Source: UBA8515 sp036170795
GTDB taxonomy: Bacteria > Patescibacteriota > Minisyncoccia > Phycocordibacterales > UBA9973
Length of the DNA: 11,553 nucleotides
Direction: 5' to 3'
Assembly: GCA_036170795.1 (NCBI GenBank)
Contig: JAVHPX010000036.1
Location: 1 to 11,553 of the forward strand
Below, one piece after another: positions 1-5,928 of the stretch. The translations under genes were made by a program, and so were the position numbers. The stretch's first letter is position 1, and every line of letters starts with the position of its first letter. The notes under the pieces are model-generated. The model saw only the letters and a list, made by a program, of their open reading frames with translations. It had not been told where the DNA came from and made no database searches.

Positions 1-51
1 AATGCGTGTGTAGTTATGGTTATACGGAGAAATCCTAATGCGTGTGTAGTT
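1..51. repeat. 15-nt direct repeat copying the 5' end of tRNA-Ile
   Basis: Positions 1-15 and 37-51 are identical (AATGCGTGTGTAGTT). The second copy is the start of the tRNA: its 7-nt acceptor strand, the TA linker and the first bases of the D stem, plus three bases upstream. The first copy continues into ATGGTTATAC, which looks a little like a D-arm but then departs from tRNA structure. It may be a partial tRNA duplication or the tail of something lying outside the window. The repeat is seen directly; its origin is unknown. Confidence 0.6.
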
Positions 52-111
52 CAGTGGTAGAACGCTGTCCTGATAAGACAGAGGTCGAAGGTTCGATTCC
101 TTCCACACGCA
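40..111 (+). tRNA. tRNA-Ile (anticodon GAT)
   Basis: A complete cloverleaf can be folded by eye. The acceptor stem GCGTGTG (40-46) pairs with CACACGC (104-110). The D stem is GTTC/GAAC (49-52 with 60-63). The anticodon stem CTGTC (65-69) pairs with GACAG (77-81), with loop CTGATAA, so the anticodon GAT lies at 72-74. The T stem GAAGG (87-91) pairs with CCTTC (99-103) around the loop TTCGATT. A111 is the discriminator base. The next bases are CA and not CCA, so the CCA end must be added after transcription. GAT reads the isoleucine codons AUC and AUU. A strong terminator follows at 118-139. Confidence 0.96.
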
Positions 112-117
112 CAGTAA

Positions 118-139
118 AAAAATCCCGCTAGGGATTTTT
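118..139. terminator. intrinsic terminator after tRNA-Ile
   Basis: A perfect 9-bp stem, AAAAATCCC (118-126) with GGGATTTTT (131-139), closes on the 4-nt loop GCTA. The A-run on one side and T-run on the other let it work on either strand. It begins 6 nt after the tRNA and is the natural end of that transcript. Confidence 0.85.
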
Positions 140-303
140 GTGTGTGAACAAGCAAACTGCTTTGCTTGTATGAAGGAATCGAAAACCTTTTACATATGAG
201 CGTACTCGCGAATGGAAAAGGTGTACTGATCCTGTAAGGATCGATATCCTTCTTAATCACGCGCCGTTGGCGAGATTATCCTTCCACAAATAAATTTAAT
301 AAA
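140..303. other. gene-free, hairpin-rich segment between two terminators
   Basis: No convincing protein gene lies here, but inverted repeats are dense. ACAAGCAAA (148-156) pairs with TTTGCTTGT (161-169). ACCTTTT (185-191) pairs with AAAAGGT (216-222). GATCCT (228-233) pairs with AGGATC (237-242), and this excludes a rival hairpin AAGGAT/ATCCTT (236-241 with 246-251). TAATC (254-258) pairs with GATTA (274-278) around an inner CGCC-GTT-GGCG stem (262-272). GAAGGAATC (172-180) faces GATTATCCTTC (274-284) and could close the whole unit. Parts resemble the neighbouring tRNA: 172-183 is an exact inverted copy of 92-103, and 274-288 matches 95-107 apart from two extra bases. It could be a structured non-coding RNA, a decayed tRNA or att-like remnant, or plain non-coding sequence. 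I see no clear promoter for it. Confidence 0.4.
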
Positions 304-337
304 TAAAAATCCTCTTAATTACTTGAGAGGATTTTTA
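304..337 (-). terminator. intrinsic terminator after the RRM gene
   Basis: A 13-bp stem, 304-316 with 325-337 (core TCCTCTT/GAGAGGA with one G-T pair, flanked by A and T runs), closes on an 8-nt loop. It lies 23 nt past the stop of the minus-strand RRM gene. Its A-rich left arm reads as a U-tract on the minus strand. It would also stop plus-strand transcripts. Confidence 0.82.
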
Positions 338-360
338 TGATAGAGCTTTAGAACGCTAGA

Positions 361-651
361 TTATCTGTTTCCACGGAAACCACCACCACCTGCTGGGCGC
401 TCTTCCATAGGACGAGCTTCGTTCACTGTAAGATTTCGACCTTCGAAATCTTTACCATCAAACATTGAGATAGCCTTTGTTGCATCGGCATCGTTTTCCA
501 TTTCAACGAAACCAAAGCCTTTTGAGCGGCCGGTCATCTTATCCATAATAATAGTTGCTGATGCAACTTGGCCTGCAGCCTCAAAGTGAGACTTAAGCTC
601 ATCGTTAGTCGTCTTATAAGGAAGACCACCGACATATAACTTTTTTGCCAT
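361..651 (-). CDS. single-RRM RNA-binding protein, glycine-rich tail
   Basis: This is a 96-residue protein made of one RNA recognition motif and a short tail. RNP2 is LYVGGL near the N-terminus and RNP1 is KGFGFVEM in mid-protein. Their aromatic residues stack on RNA bases in this family. The C-terminus GGGGFRGNR is a small Gly/Arg tail, as in bacterial and cyanobacterial Rbp proteins, which are often cold-induced RNA chaperones. That role is inferred from the family. I start it at the ATG (649-651, protein MAKKLYVGG...) because relatives begin this way. A TTG nine bases upstream is an alternative, with AAGAAG four bases before it. The gene has its own extended -10 at 815-823 and so a leader of about 155 nt, unlike its neighbours. 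A terminator follows the stop. Confidence 0.9.
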   Translation of the reverse strand: MAKKLYVGGLPYKTTNDELKSHFEAAGQVASATIIMDKMTGRSKGFGFVEMENDADATKAISMFDGKDFEGRNLTVNEARPMEERPAGGGGFRGNR

Positions 652-814
652 ATATGACAATATGCTTCTTGTAATGATACTTTCATATCGAATACTTGAA
701 GAAAACTAATAATAAATGTAATCGGCAAGCCTGATTTCATTTACATACTCAAATGCTTACAAAAGCGAAATCGTATGAAACTAATAACCAAAACATACGC
801 TAACTACTGATGAA

Positions 815-823
815 AGTATAACA
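815..823 (-). promoter_or_regulatory. extended -10 promoter of the RRM gene
   Basis: On the minus strand the sequence reads TGTTATACT, a TGn extension followed by TATACT (5 of 6 matches to TATAAT). No good -35 is seen at normal spacing; ATGACA lies 24 nt upstream, which is too far. Transcription would begin near 808, leaving a leader of about 155 nt before the ATG. ATGAAAGTAT (810-819), overlapping this site, is an exact inverted repeat of 677-686 near the start codon. That pairing could form only in a read-through transcript from prfA. Confidence 0.5.
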
Positions 824-854
824 CAGAAATAAATAAAAGACCACTTGTCATTAC

Positions 855-1796
855 TTATTCTTCCTCCTCATTTCCTACTTCTCCAGCTTGCATAGCTTCG
901 ATAATCTTATTTAAATTACCTTCCATAATACTTGGAATATTTGACCATGATTGTTTGATACGGTGATCAGTGACACGATCTTGGGGAAAATTGTAAGTAC
1001 GAATTTTTTCGCTTCTGTCTGCTGTACCAATTTGAGCTTTTCTATCACCAGAATATTTCTTGGCTTCTTCTTCATCTTGCATCATTTGAATTTTGGAAAT
1101 AAGAATACTCATAGCTTTCTCGCGATTACCAAGTTGATTACGTTCAGATGTTGAACGGACATCAATACCTGTCGGTTTATGAATTAGACGAACAGCTGTT
1201 TCAACTTTATTTACATTCTGACCTCCAGCCCCACCTGAACGTGAGTATTCCATTTCAAGATCAGCAGGATTGATTATTATTTTTGTTTTTTTTCTAATTG
1301 GAAGAATAGCAACAGATGCAGTTGAGGTATGAATTCGTCCATTTTTTTCTGTTTCTGGTATGCGTTGTACACGATGGACACCAGTTTCAAAACGAAGAAA
1401 TTTATAAACATCCTTACCTTTAATTTCAAGTGTATATTCATCTAGATGTTTACTAGTCCAGTTATGGTTATCAGAATATCTTTCATACATATTAACTAGT
1501 TCAAGTGCAAAAAGTGAAGCTTCATCTCCGCCAGTACCAGCACGTACTTCTAATACAACTTCATTTGGGAATTCCTCCTCTTCAATATCTGCTTTCATAA
1601 TTTCATCGAGTTGACGTTCAACAGCTTCCTTTTGAAATTGAATGTTCTGTAATTCTTCATTAGCTAAATCACGCAATGATTCATCTGTGTTTACCATATC
1701 ATTCATTTTTTTTTCTTCGCCAGAAAGACGTTCATATTCTAAAGCAAAGTAGCTTGTTTTATGGTTTTTCTTTAGTTGTTCTAAATCAAAGTTCAT
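855..1796 (-). CDS. prfA: peptide chain release factor 1
   Basis: RF1 reads UAA and UAG in the ribosomal A site and triggers release of the finished protein. The GGQ catalytic tripeptide is at residues 191-193 within SGGAGGQNVNKVETAVR. The stop-codon-reading PxT motif is PET at 147-149, in RIPETEKNGRIHTST, which marks RF1 and not RF2 (SPF). The GTGGDEA block (87-93) is also typical. At 313 residues it is roughly 45 shorter than E. coli RF1 (360). The missing part is at the N-terminus, so domain 1 is trimmed while the decoding and GGQ domains are intact. The tail is acidic (EEEE). A TATAAT lies 7 nt before the ATG, implying a leaderless message, and the rpmE terminator sits just upstream. Confidence 0.96.
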   Translation of the reverse strand: MNFDLEQLKKNHKTSYFALEYERLSGEEKKMNDMVNTDESLRDLANEELQNIQFQKEAVERQLDEIMKADIEEEEFPNEVVLEVRAGTGGDEASLFALELVNMYERYSDNHNWTSKHLDEYTLEIKGKDVYKFLRFETGVHRVQRIPETEKNGRIHTSTASVAILPIRKKTKIIINPADLEMEYSRSGGAGGQNVNKVETAVRLIHKPTGIDVRSTSERNQLGNREKAMSILISKIQMMQDEEEAKKYSGDRKAQIGTADRSEKIRTYNFPQDRVTDHRIKQSWSNIPSIMEGNLNKIIEAMQAGEVGNEEEE

Positions 1797-1803
1797 ATAA
1801 AGT

Positions 1804-1814
1804 ATTATATAGCA
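1804..1814 (-). promoter_or_regulatory. leaderless promoter of prfA
   Basis: The minus strand reads TGCTATATAAT, with TATAAT at 1804-1809. Seven bases then separate it from the ATG, so transcription should begin at or next to the start codon. The overlapping hexamer TATATA with TGC (1806-1814) is an equally usable alternative. There is no clear -35; that position is occupied by the rpmE terminator hairpin. Confidence 0.65.
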
Positions 1815-1815
1815 A

Positions 1816-1854
1816 AAATAAAAAACTAGCTCTTACAAAACTAGTTTTTTATTT
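1816..1854 (-). terminator. intrinsic terminator after rpmE
   Basis: A 14-bp perfect stem, 1816-1829 with 1841-1854 (core ACTAG/CTAGT flanked by A/T runs), closes on an 11-nt loop. It starts 6 nt beyond the rpmE stop. On the minus strand its 3' arm is T-rich. It abuts the prfA -10, so terminator and next promoter are packed back to back. Confidence 0.8.
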
Positions 1855-1860
1855 AATAAG

Positions 1861-2073
1861 TTATTTCTTTTTTGCAACAGCTGCACGCTTTTTGAAACGA
1901 TCAACACGCCCGGCTATATCTAAAACCTTTTCATTACCTGTATAAAAAGGGTGACATTGACTACATATTTCAACTTTTATTTCATCAAGAGTTGAACCTA
2001 CAGTAAAAATATTACCGCATGCACAAGTAACTTTTGAAGTATTATTATATTTAGGATGTATATTCTTCTTCAT
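1861..2073 (-). CDS. rpmE: 50S ribosomal protein L31, zinc-binding type
   Basis: This 70-residue L31 belongs to the large-subunit central protuberance and bridges toward the small subunit. It opens with MKKNIHPKY, as L31 proteins do. The zinc ligands of the C+ form are present: C17 and C19 (CAC), C37 and C40 (CSQC), followed by HPFYTG. The basic C-terminus (RFKKRAAVAKKK) fits rRNA binding. The length is normal. A TGn-extended TAGAAT ends 9 nt before the ATG, so the message probably has almost no leader. It is followed by a strong terminator. Confidence 0.96.
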   Translation of the reverse strand: MKKNIHPKYNNTSKVTCACGNIFTVGSTLDEIKVEICSQCHPFYTGNEKVLDIAGRVDRFKKRAAVAKKK

Positions 2074-2082
2074 ATAAAAGTT

Positions 2083-2091
2083 ATTCTAGCA
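2083..2091 (-). promoter_or_regulatory. extended -10, near-leaderless promoter of rpmE
   Basis: The minus strand reads TGCTAGAAT, a TGn extension plus TAGAAT (5 of 6 matches). Nine bases separate the hexamer from the ATG, predicting a leader of 0-3 nt. It sits in the 26-bp gap after the transglycosylase stop. Confidence 0.6.
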
Positions 2092-2099
2092 TGAATTTA

Positions 2100-3476
2100 T
2101 TAGTTCTGCAATGGGTCAATCATTTTAGTTTGTATAGTTTTAACTCTTCCCATAACTTGCCTACCATAAGAACAAGTAGATCCTCCTGAACCATAATATT
2201 TACAAGCAGCTTTAATTTGAGATGTATAGCTATTACCAGTACCACCAAGATCAGATAAAAATAATGCAGATGCCATAATTGCATCAGGAGGATTCCATGG
2301 ATCTGCAGTCTTTACTCCTAAAGCACTTGCAACACGATTTTTTATACCCTTCCATGTTGATGGAATAAATTGAGCAGGTCCCATAGCTCCACCCCAACTT
2401 GAACTTCCTGCTGATACTATTGGACAAGATATTAAGGTCTTTGTTGGGTCACGACCGAGAGCAAGAGTTATATCTATAAATGGACTAATATCACGTGATG
2501 GTTTCATAACATTTTTAAAATATTTATTACTTTTTGAACTTATTCCTTCACCAGTAGTCATATTTGTAACATAACATGAACCTTGATCAGTACCTAAGTT
2601 ACTTTCTTGAGTAATAATAGCTAAAATAAATGCAGGTGATACACCTGTTACTTTTGAAGCACTAATTGCATATTCGAGAGCTTTACCAAATGGAATAGCA
2701 GATACATCACGAAGATTAAATAATGTAGCAAGTATTTCTGATCTCCGTTTTGCTTTTTCATCTAATATTTTTTGATATTCTTTTTCTTTATTTTTACTTA
2801 TAGAAAGCAACTGTTGTTTTTGTATTTCATTCGATTGTACTTGTTGTTTAGTATTTTCAAGCAAAACACGTACATCTATTGCTTGGTTTTTCTTTTGCTC
2901 GAGTGTCTTTTTTTCTGATTCAGTTTCAACTTTGATCCCTCTTATCTCATTGACAGACTTCCTGATACCTTCTTTTAATGAAGCAAAAGTATTTATATCA
3001 CTGTATGCATCTGCTATGGTATCTTGTGATAAAATAAAAGCCAAGATAGATTTACTATCTAATTCTCTGTCTTTACGTATTAATTGTCCCAATGATTCTT
3101 TTTCGGTATCTATTTTTGTTTTTAATGTTTCGATAGCTTTATTCTTTTGTGTTATTTCACCACCTAATTTTTTTATTACTATATTTTTTGCTTGTATATC
3201 AAGCTTAGCTTTTTTAATTTGAGTAGTAAGAATAGCAATATCTCTTGAAAGAGATACAGATTGTCCTTTTTGATTACTAAGTTCTTTTTGTTTTTGTTCT
3301 ATTTCTTTTACTAATTGATCGTATTCTGCTTGAAGTCGTACTTTATCGGCTTGAGCATTTTGCAATGCTTGGCTTTCCGCATATGCTGGTAGTACTATCG
3401 TTATAGATCCAGTAAAGATAATTATAACTATTAAAATCAAAGGAAAAAAATATTTAGTATGATAATTTATATACAT
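2100..3476 (-). CDS. exported coiled-coil lytic murein transglycosylase
   Basis: This 458-residue protein has three parts. A hydrophobic export segment (residues 9-29) ends in an AYA|ES signal-peptidase-like site near residue 33. A long Lys/Glu/Gln-rich coiled coil runs from about 35 to 250 and resembles the regulatory coil of PcsB/CwlO-type hydrolases. A lytic transglycosylase domain fills the rest. The likely catalytic glutamate is E291 in ITQESNLG. GAMGPAQFIPSTW (363-375) and DPWNPPDAIMASA are MltB-like (SLT_2) signatures. It should cleave the glycan strands of peptidoglycan outside the membrane. Four cysteines (301, 351, 425, 435), all in the exported domain, may form disulfides. An ATG six codons upstream is open, but those codons (MVYYKS) coincide with a TGn-extended -10 that ends 8 nt before the ATG chosen here. 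The wall-cutting role is inferred from the domain. Confidence 0.9.
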   Translation of the reverse strand: MYINYHTKYFFPLILIVIIIFTGSITIVLPAYAESQALQNAQADKVRLQAEYDQLVKEIEQKQKELSNQKGQSVSLSRDIAILTTQIKKAKLDIQAKNIVIKKLGGEITQKNKAIETLKTKIDTEKESLGQLIRKDRELDSKSILAFILSQDTIADAYSDINTFASLKEGIRKSVNEIRGIKVETESEKKTLEQKKNQAIDVRVLLENTKQQVQSNEIQKQQLLSISKNKEKEYQKILDEKAKRRSEILATLFNLRDVSAIPFGKALEYAISASKVTGVSPAFILAIITQESNLGTDQGSCYVTNMTTGEGISSKSNKYFKNVMKPSRDISPFIDITLALGRDPTKTLISCPIVSAGSSSWGGAMGPAQFIPSTWKGIKNRVASALGVKTADPWNPPDAIMASALFLSDLGGTGNSYTSQIKAACKYYGSGGSTCSYGRQVMGRVKTIQTKMIDPLQN

Positions 3477-3484
3477 ACTTTTAT

Positions 3485-3493
3485 AGTATACCA
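3485..3493 (-). promoter_or_regulatory. extended -10, leaderless promoter of the transglycosylase gene
   Basis: The minus strand reads TGGTATACT, a TGn extension plus TATACT, with 8 nt to the ATG at 3474-3476. It favours the shorter start, because the upstream in-frame ATG (3492-3494) lies inside the promoter itself. Read-through from rplY, whose stop is only 16 bases upstream, remains possible. Confidence 0.55.
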
Positions 3494-3509
3494 TATAATA
3501 TATATTGTA

Positions 3510-4148
3510 TTATTCAGATTTTAATTTTTCTCCTTCTTCTTCCTTTTTATCTTTTTTATCTACTTCAATTGCTGATATATCTATCGGAGCTTCCTCGATT
3601 TCTTCTTTGATTATTGCGACAAGAGCTACAACTTCATCATCTTCGGTAATCATACTGACACCTTTTGGCAGTACTATATCCTTAACATGAATTTGGTTAT
3701 CAAGAGTTTCAAGACTTGAAATATCGACTACTATAGTATGCGGTAAATCTTTAGATAATCCTTTGATATTTACTTCATGAAGAACTTTTACAAGTGAACC
3801 AAGAGCATTTTTTTCTGCTGGAGCTATACCTATAAATTCAAGAGGTACTATTACTTCAATAGGTTTATTTATATCAATAGCTAAGAAGTCTATATGAATA
3901 GGAAATCCCTTAACTGGGTCTACTTGAATATCGTGTATAAGTACATCAATTTTTTTACTTTTTATATCAAGTAATATACTATTTGATATACCTGATTCTT
4001 TAAAAACTTTTTTAAAATCAATATTCAATACGGAAATTAATGTGTTTTTCACATGAGCGCCATAGACAACTGCTGGAATCATACCGTTAGATCGTATAAT
4101 ACTCAACTTGTCAGTCTTACTTCGCATAGTTCCTGTTAATGTTTGCAT
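3510..4148 (-). CDS. rplY: 50S ribosomal protein L25 (CTC/TL5 form)
   Basis: L25 binds 5S rRNA in the large subunit. Residues 1-90 form the 5S-binding domain, with the hallmark GMIPAVVYG (22-30) and the end block VDPVKGFPIHIDFLAI (76-91). Residues 97-182 match the second, TL5/CTC-type beta domain, with LPHTIVVDISSL and KDIVLPKGV. The last 30 residues are highly charged and probably disordered. At 212 residues the length is normal for the two-domain CTC form; E. coli L25 is the short form (94). A TGn-extended TATTAT ends 7 nt before the ATG. The transglycosylase gene follows closely on the same strand and may partly be read through from here. Confidence 0.93.
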   Translation of the reverse strand: MQTLTGTMRSKTDKLSIIRSNGMIPAVVYGAHVKNTLISVLNIDFKKVFKESGISNSILLDIKSKKIDVLIHDIQVDPVKGFPIHIDFLAIDINKPIEVIVPLEFIGIAPAEKNALGSLVKVLHEVNIKGLSKDLPHTIVVDISSLETLDNQIHVKDIVLPKGVSMITEDDEVVALVAIIKEEIEEAPIDISAIEVDKKDKKEEEGEKLKSE

Positions 4149-4155
4149 AGCGATG

Positions 4156-4164
4156 ATAATAACA
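4156..4164 (-). promoter_or_regulatory. extended -10, leaderless promoter of rplY
   Basis: The minus strand reads TGTTATTAT, a TGn extension plus TATTAT (5 of 6 matches). Seven bases separate it from the rplY ATG, predicting initiation at or beside the start codon. It lies directly downstream of the glcD terminator hairpin. Confidence 0.6.
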
Positions 4165-4169
4165 TAAAA

Positions 4170-4191
4170 TTAAAAGTGGAGCAACTTTTAA
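4170..4191 (-). terminator. weak hairpin terminator after the glcD-type gene
   Basis: The minus strand forms TTAAAAGT-TGCTCC-ACTTTTAA (8 bp, 6-nt loop), then TTTT. It starts 12 nt beyond the oxidoreductase stop. The stem has only one G-C pair, so it may be leaky. The same bases GGAGCAACT (4178-4186) also form an inverted repeat with 4264-4272 inside the gene's 3' end, a possible alternative fold. Confidence 0.5.
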
Positions 4192-4203
4192 AAAATTAAT
4201 TTT

Positions 4204-5922
4204 TTAAACTTTATGTGATGAATTATGGCCTTCTTTAATAATATGATTTTTAATGTAATCCATAGTTGCTCCGACTTTTTTGCCTGGGTTAAGAATATTT
4301 TGTGGATCAAAGATTTTCTTTGTTTCTTCAAAGAGTTTATATATTTTGACACCGAACATTTGCATCAGAAATGGTGAGCGTATTATTCCATCATTATGTT
4401 CTCCTGTCGTTGAACCTTTGTATTCAAATACCAAATTGTAAACTTTCTTTGATAATTCTATTATTATTGGCGCAGTTTTAGGGTCAGAAAAATCCATAAG
4501 AGGAATAATATGAAAATTACCGTTACCAGCATGTCCTGCAATAGTATAAGTTATAGGATATTGATTTAAAATTTTACTCAATTTAGGTAAAAACTCAGGT
4601 AAATATTCTGGAATAACAACTACATCATCAATAAACGGAGCAGTATGTTTGTCTTTGATATGCTTACGCAGTAAAGCAAAACTCTCACGACGGATATCCC
4701 AATATTTTTCTGATTCAGCAGATGATGTAGTAATATGGGTCTTAAAAGAAAACTTTTTTAAATCTGGCAATAATACTTTTGCATTATTATCTACTTCTTT
4801 TTCACTATTACCAGCAAATTCTACAAGAAGAATTAGTTTTGGTATTCCAAATGTACTCATCATAAATACTTCTGGCCAAAAACTCCACATAAATTTTATC
4901 ATACCCCAAAGACCTTTCTTTTTTAAAAAGTCTGGAAAGAATTTTATAGCAAGCTTCATCGTTGCATCATCATAAGACTCAAGACTTTCTGGATGATGAG
5001 GTAATATAGTATCAACTATTTCACCAAGTCTTTGTGTATCTTTCATAAAGACTACAACAAGCTTTGAGTATGGTTTAGTATCTACTAGATGAAGAGTTAT
5101 TTCAGTCACTATACCAAGCGTTCCTTGAGAACCTACTATGAGCTTACTCAAATCAAAAATCTCTTTTTCCTCATCCCAAACATTCCATAAATAATATCCT
5201 GCTGAATTTTTAGAAACATTTGGCTTTGCTTTTTTAATATCTTCTTTATTTTCGTTTATAAGGGCGAATATATTTTTATAAATATCACCTTCAAAGTCAC
5301 CTTGCGCTATTTTGGCATATAATTCTTTTTTATTGAGAGGTCTGACAATGTATTCTCTACCATCAGTAAAAACTACTTTTAGTTCTTTAATATAATCTTC
5401 AGTTTTACCGTAGTTGAGTGTCTTTTCACCAGCAGAATTATTTCCGATCATTCCTCCAAGAGCATTTAAACTTTTCGACGCAGTGTAGCATGGTAATAAT
5501 AAATTTTTCTCTAGAGTTAATGGTTCAAAATCTCTATAGTATACTCCTGGTTCGACAATGGCTTTTCCTGTGATAGTCACAGCATGAGCTTTAGGATATT
5601 TTGGAATGATTTGGAAGGGTGAAACTCTATCAATCTTTCCAGTTCTATTCATATATCTAGTAAAATCAATAATAATTGATTCGCCAATAGCTCCACCGGA
5701 CATGCAAGTTCCAGCAGAACGAGGAGTTAGAGCTAATTCTGGATACTTTTCTTTATTTTTACTTGCCCATTTTACTAGTGCTTTTATATCTTCATTATCT
5801 TTAGGAAAAACTACAAGTTCGGGCTTAACTTCAAGCAACGATGCATCGTGAGAATACTTTGCAAGCGATTCCTCATTATCTTCTATATCACCTTTCCAGA
5901 ATTTCTTAATCTCGTCTTTCAT
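4204..5922 (-). CDS. FAD-linked oxidoreductase, glycolate oxidase/D-lactate dehydrogenase (GlcD) family
   Basis: This 572-residue protein belongs to the family that oxidises 2-hydroxy acids such as D-lactate or glycolate with FAD. The FAD-binding (PCMH-type) domain spans about 34-280, with PRSAGTCMSGG (68-77), NNSAGEKTLNYG (161-172) and IVGSQGTLGIVTE (262-274). The C-terminal FAD-oxidase domain follows, with GHAGNGNFH (463-471) and TGEHNDG (506-512), whose histidines form the active site in relatives. It ends with the family block DPQNILNPGK. It lacks a fused iron-sulfur domain, and no GlcE or GlcF partner lies beside it, so the electron acceptor is unknown. A hydrophobic stretch near 340-367 might support membrane association. 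It starts 6 nt after the aldolase stop without a Shine-Dalgarno site, so the two are probably co-transcribed. The substrate cannot be told from sequence. Confidence 0.9.
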   Translation of the reverse strand: MKDEIKKFWKGDIEDNEESLAKYSHDASLLEVKPELVVFPKDNEDIKALVKWASKNKEKYPELALTPRSAGTCMSGGAIGESIIIDFTRYMNRTGKIDRVSPFQIIPKYPKAHAVTITGKAIVEPGVYYRDFEPLTLEKNLLLPCYTASKSLNALGGMIGNNSAGEKTLNYGKTEDYIKELKVVFTDGREYIVRPLNKKELYAKIAQGDFEGDIYKNIFALINENKEDIKKAKPNVSKNSAGYYLWNVWDEEKEIFDLSKLIVGSQGTLGIVTEITLHLVDTKPYSKLVVVFMKDTQRLGEIVDTILPHHPESLESYDDATMKLAIKFFPDFLKKKGLWGMIKFMWSFWPEVFMMSTFGIPKLILLVEFAGNSEKEVDNNAKVLLPDLKKFSFKTHITTSSAESEKYWDIRRESFALLRKHIKDKHTAPFIDDVVVIPEYLPEFLPKLSKILNQYPITYTIAGHAGNGNFHIIPLMDFSDPKTAPIIIELSKKVYNLVFEYKGSTTGEHNDGIIRSPFLMQMFGVKIYKLFEETKKIFDPQNILNPGKKVGATMDYIKNHIIKEGHNSSHKV

Positions 5923-5928
5923 GTTTTA

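Noticed and set aside
18..25. Possible -10 (GGTTATAC) for the tRNA-Ile gene
   Set aside because: The match to TATAAT is poor and the -35 region lies outside the window. The real promoter may be further upstream.
51..260. 69-codon minus-strand reading frame across the tRNA and hairpin region
   Set aside because: It runs antisense through tRNA-Ile. The peptide stretch CGRNRTFDL is the familiar artefact of translating the tRNA T-arm and anticodon arm backwards.
649..660. TTG start three codons upstream for the RRM protein
   Set aside because: An AAGAAG four bases before the TTG gives it some support, but relatives start with MAKKLYVGG-like sequence and ATG is preferred. Kept as an alternative only.
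534..740. 68-codon minus-strand frame in the RRM leader
   Set aside because: It overlaps the RRM start out of frame, has biased composition and no supporting context.
1676..1945. Plus-strand frame over the prfA start and rpmE end
   Set aside because: It is a shadow of two well-supported genes and crosses a terminator and promoter.
3474..3494. Longer start of the transglycosylase gene (six extra codons)
   Set aside because: Those codons coincide with a TGn-extended -10 at leaderless distance from the next ATG, the same pattern as in neighbouring genes.
4187..4208. Perfect 22-bp palindrome at the end of the glcD-type gene
   Set aside because: It is A/T only, has no loop space at its centre and overlaps the stop codon. 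The shifted hairpin at 4170-4191 is the better terminator candidate.
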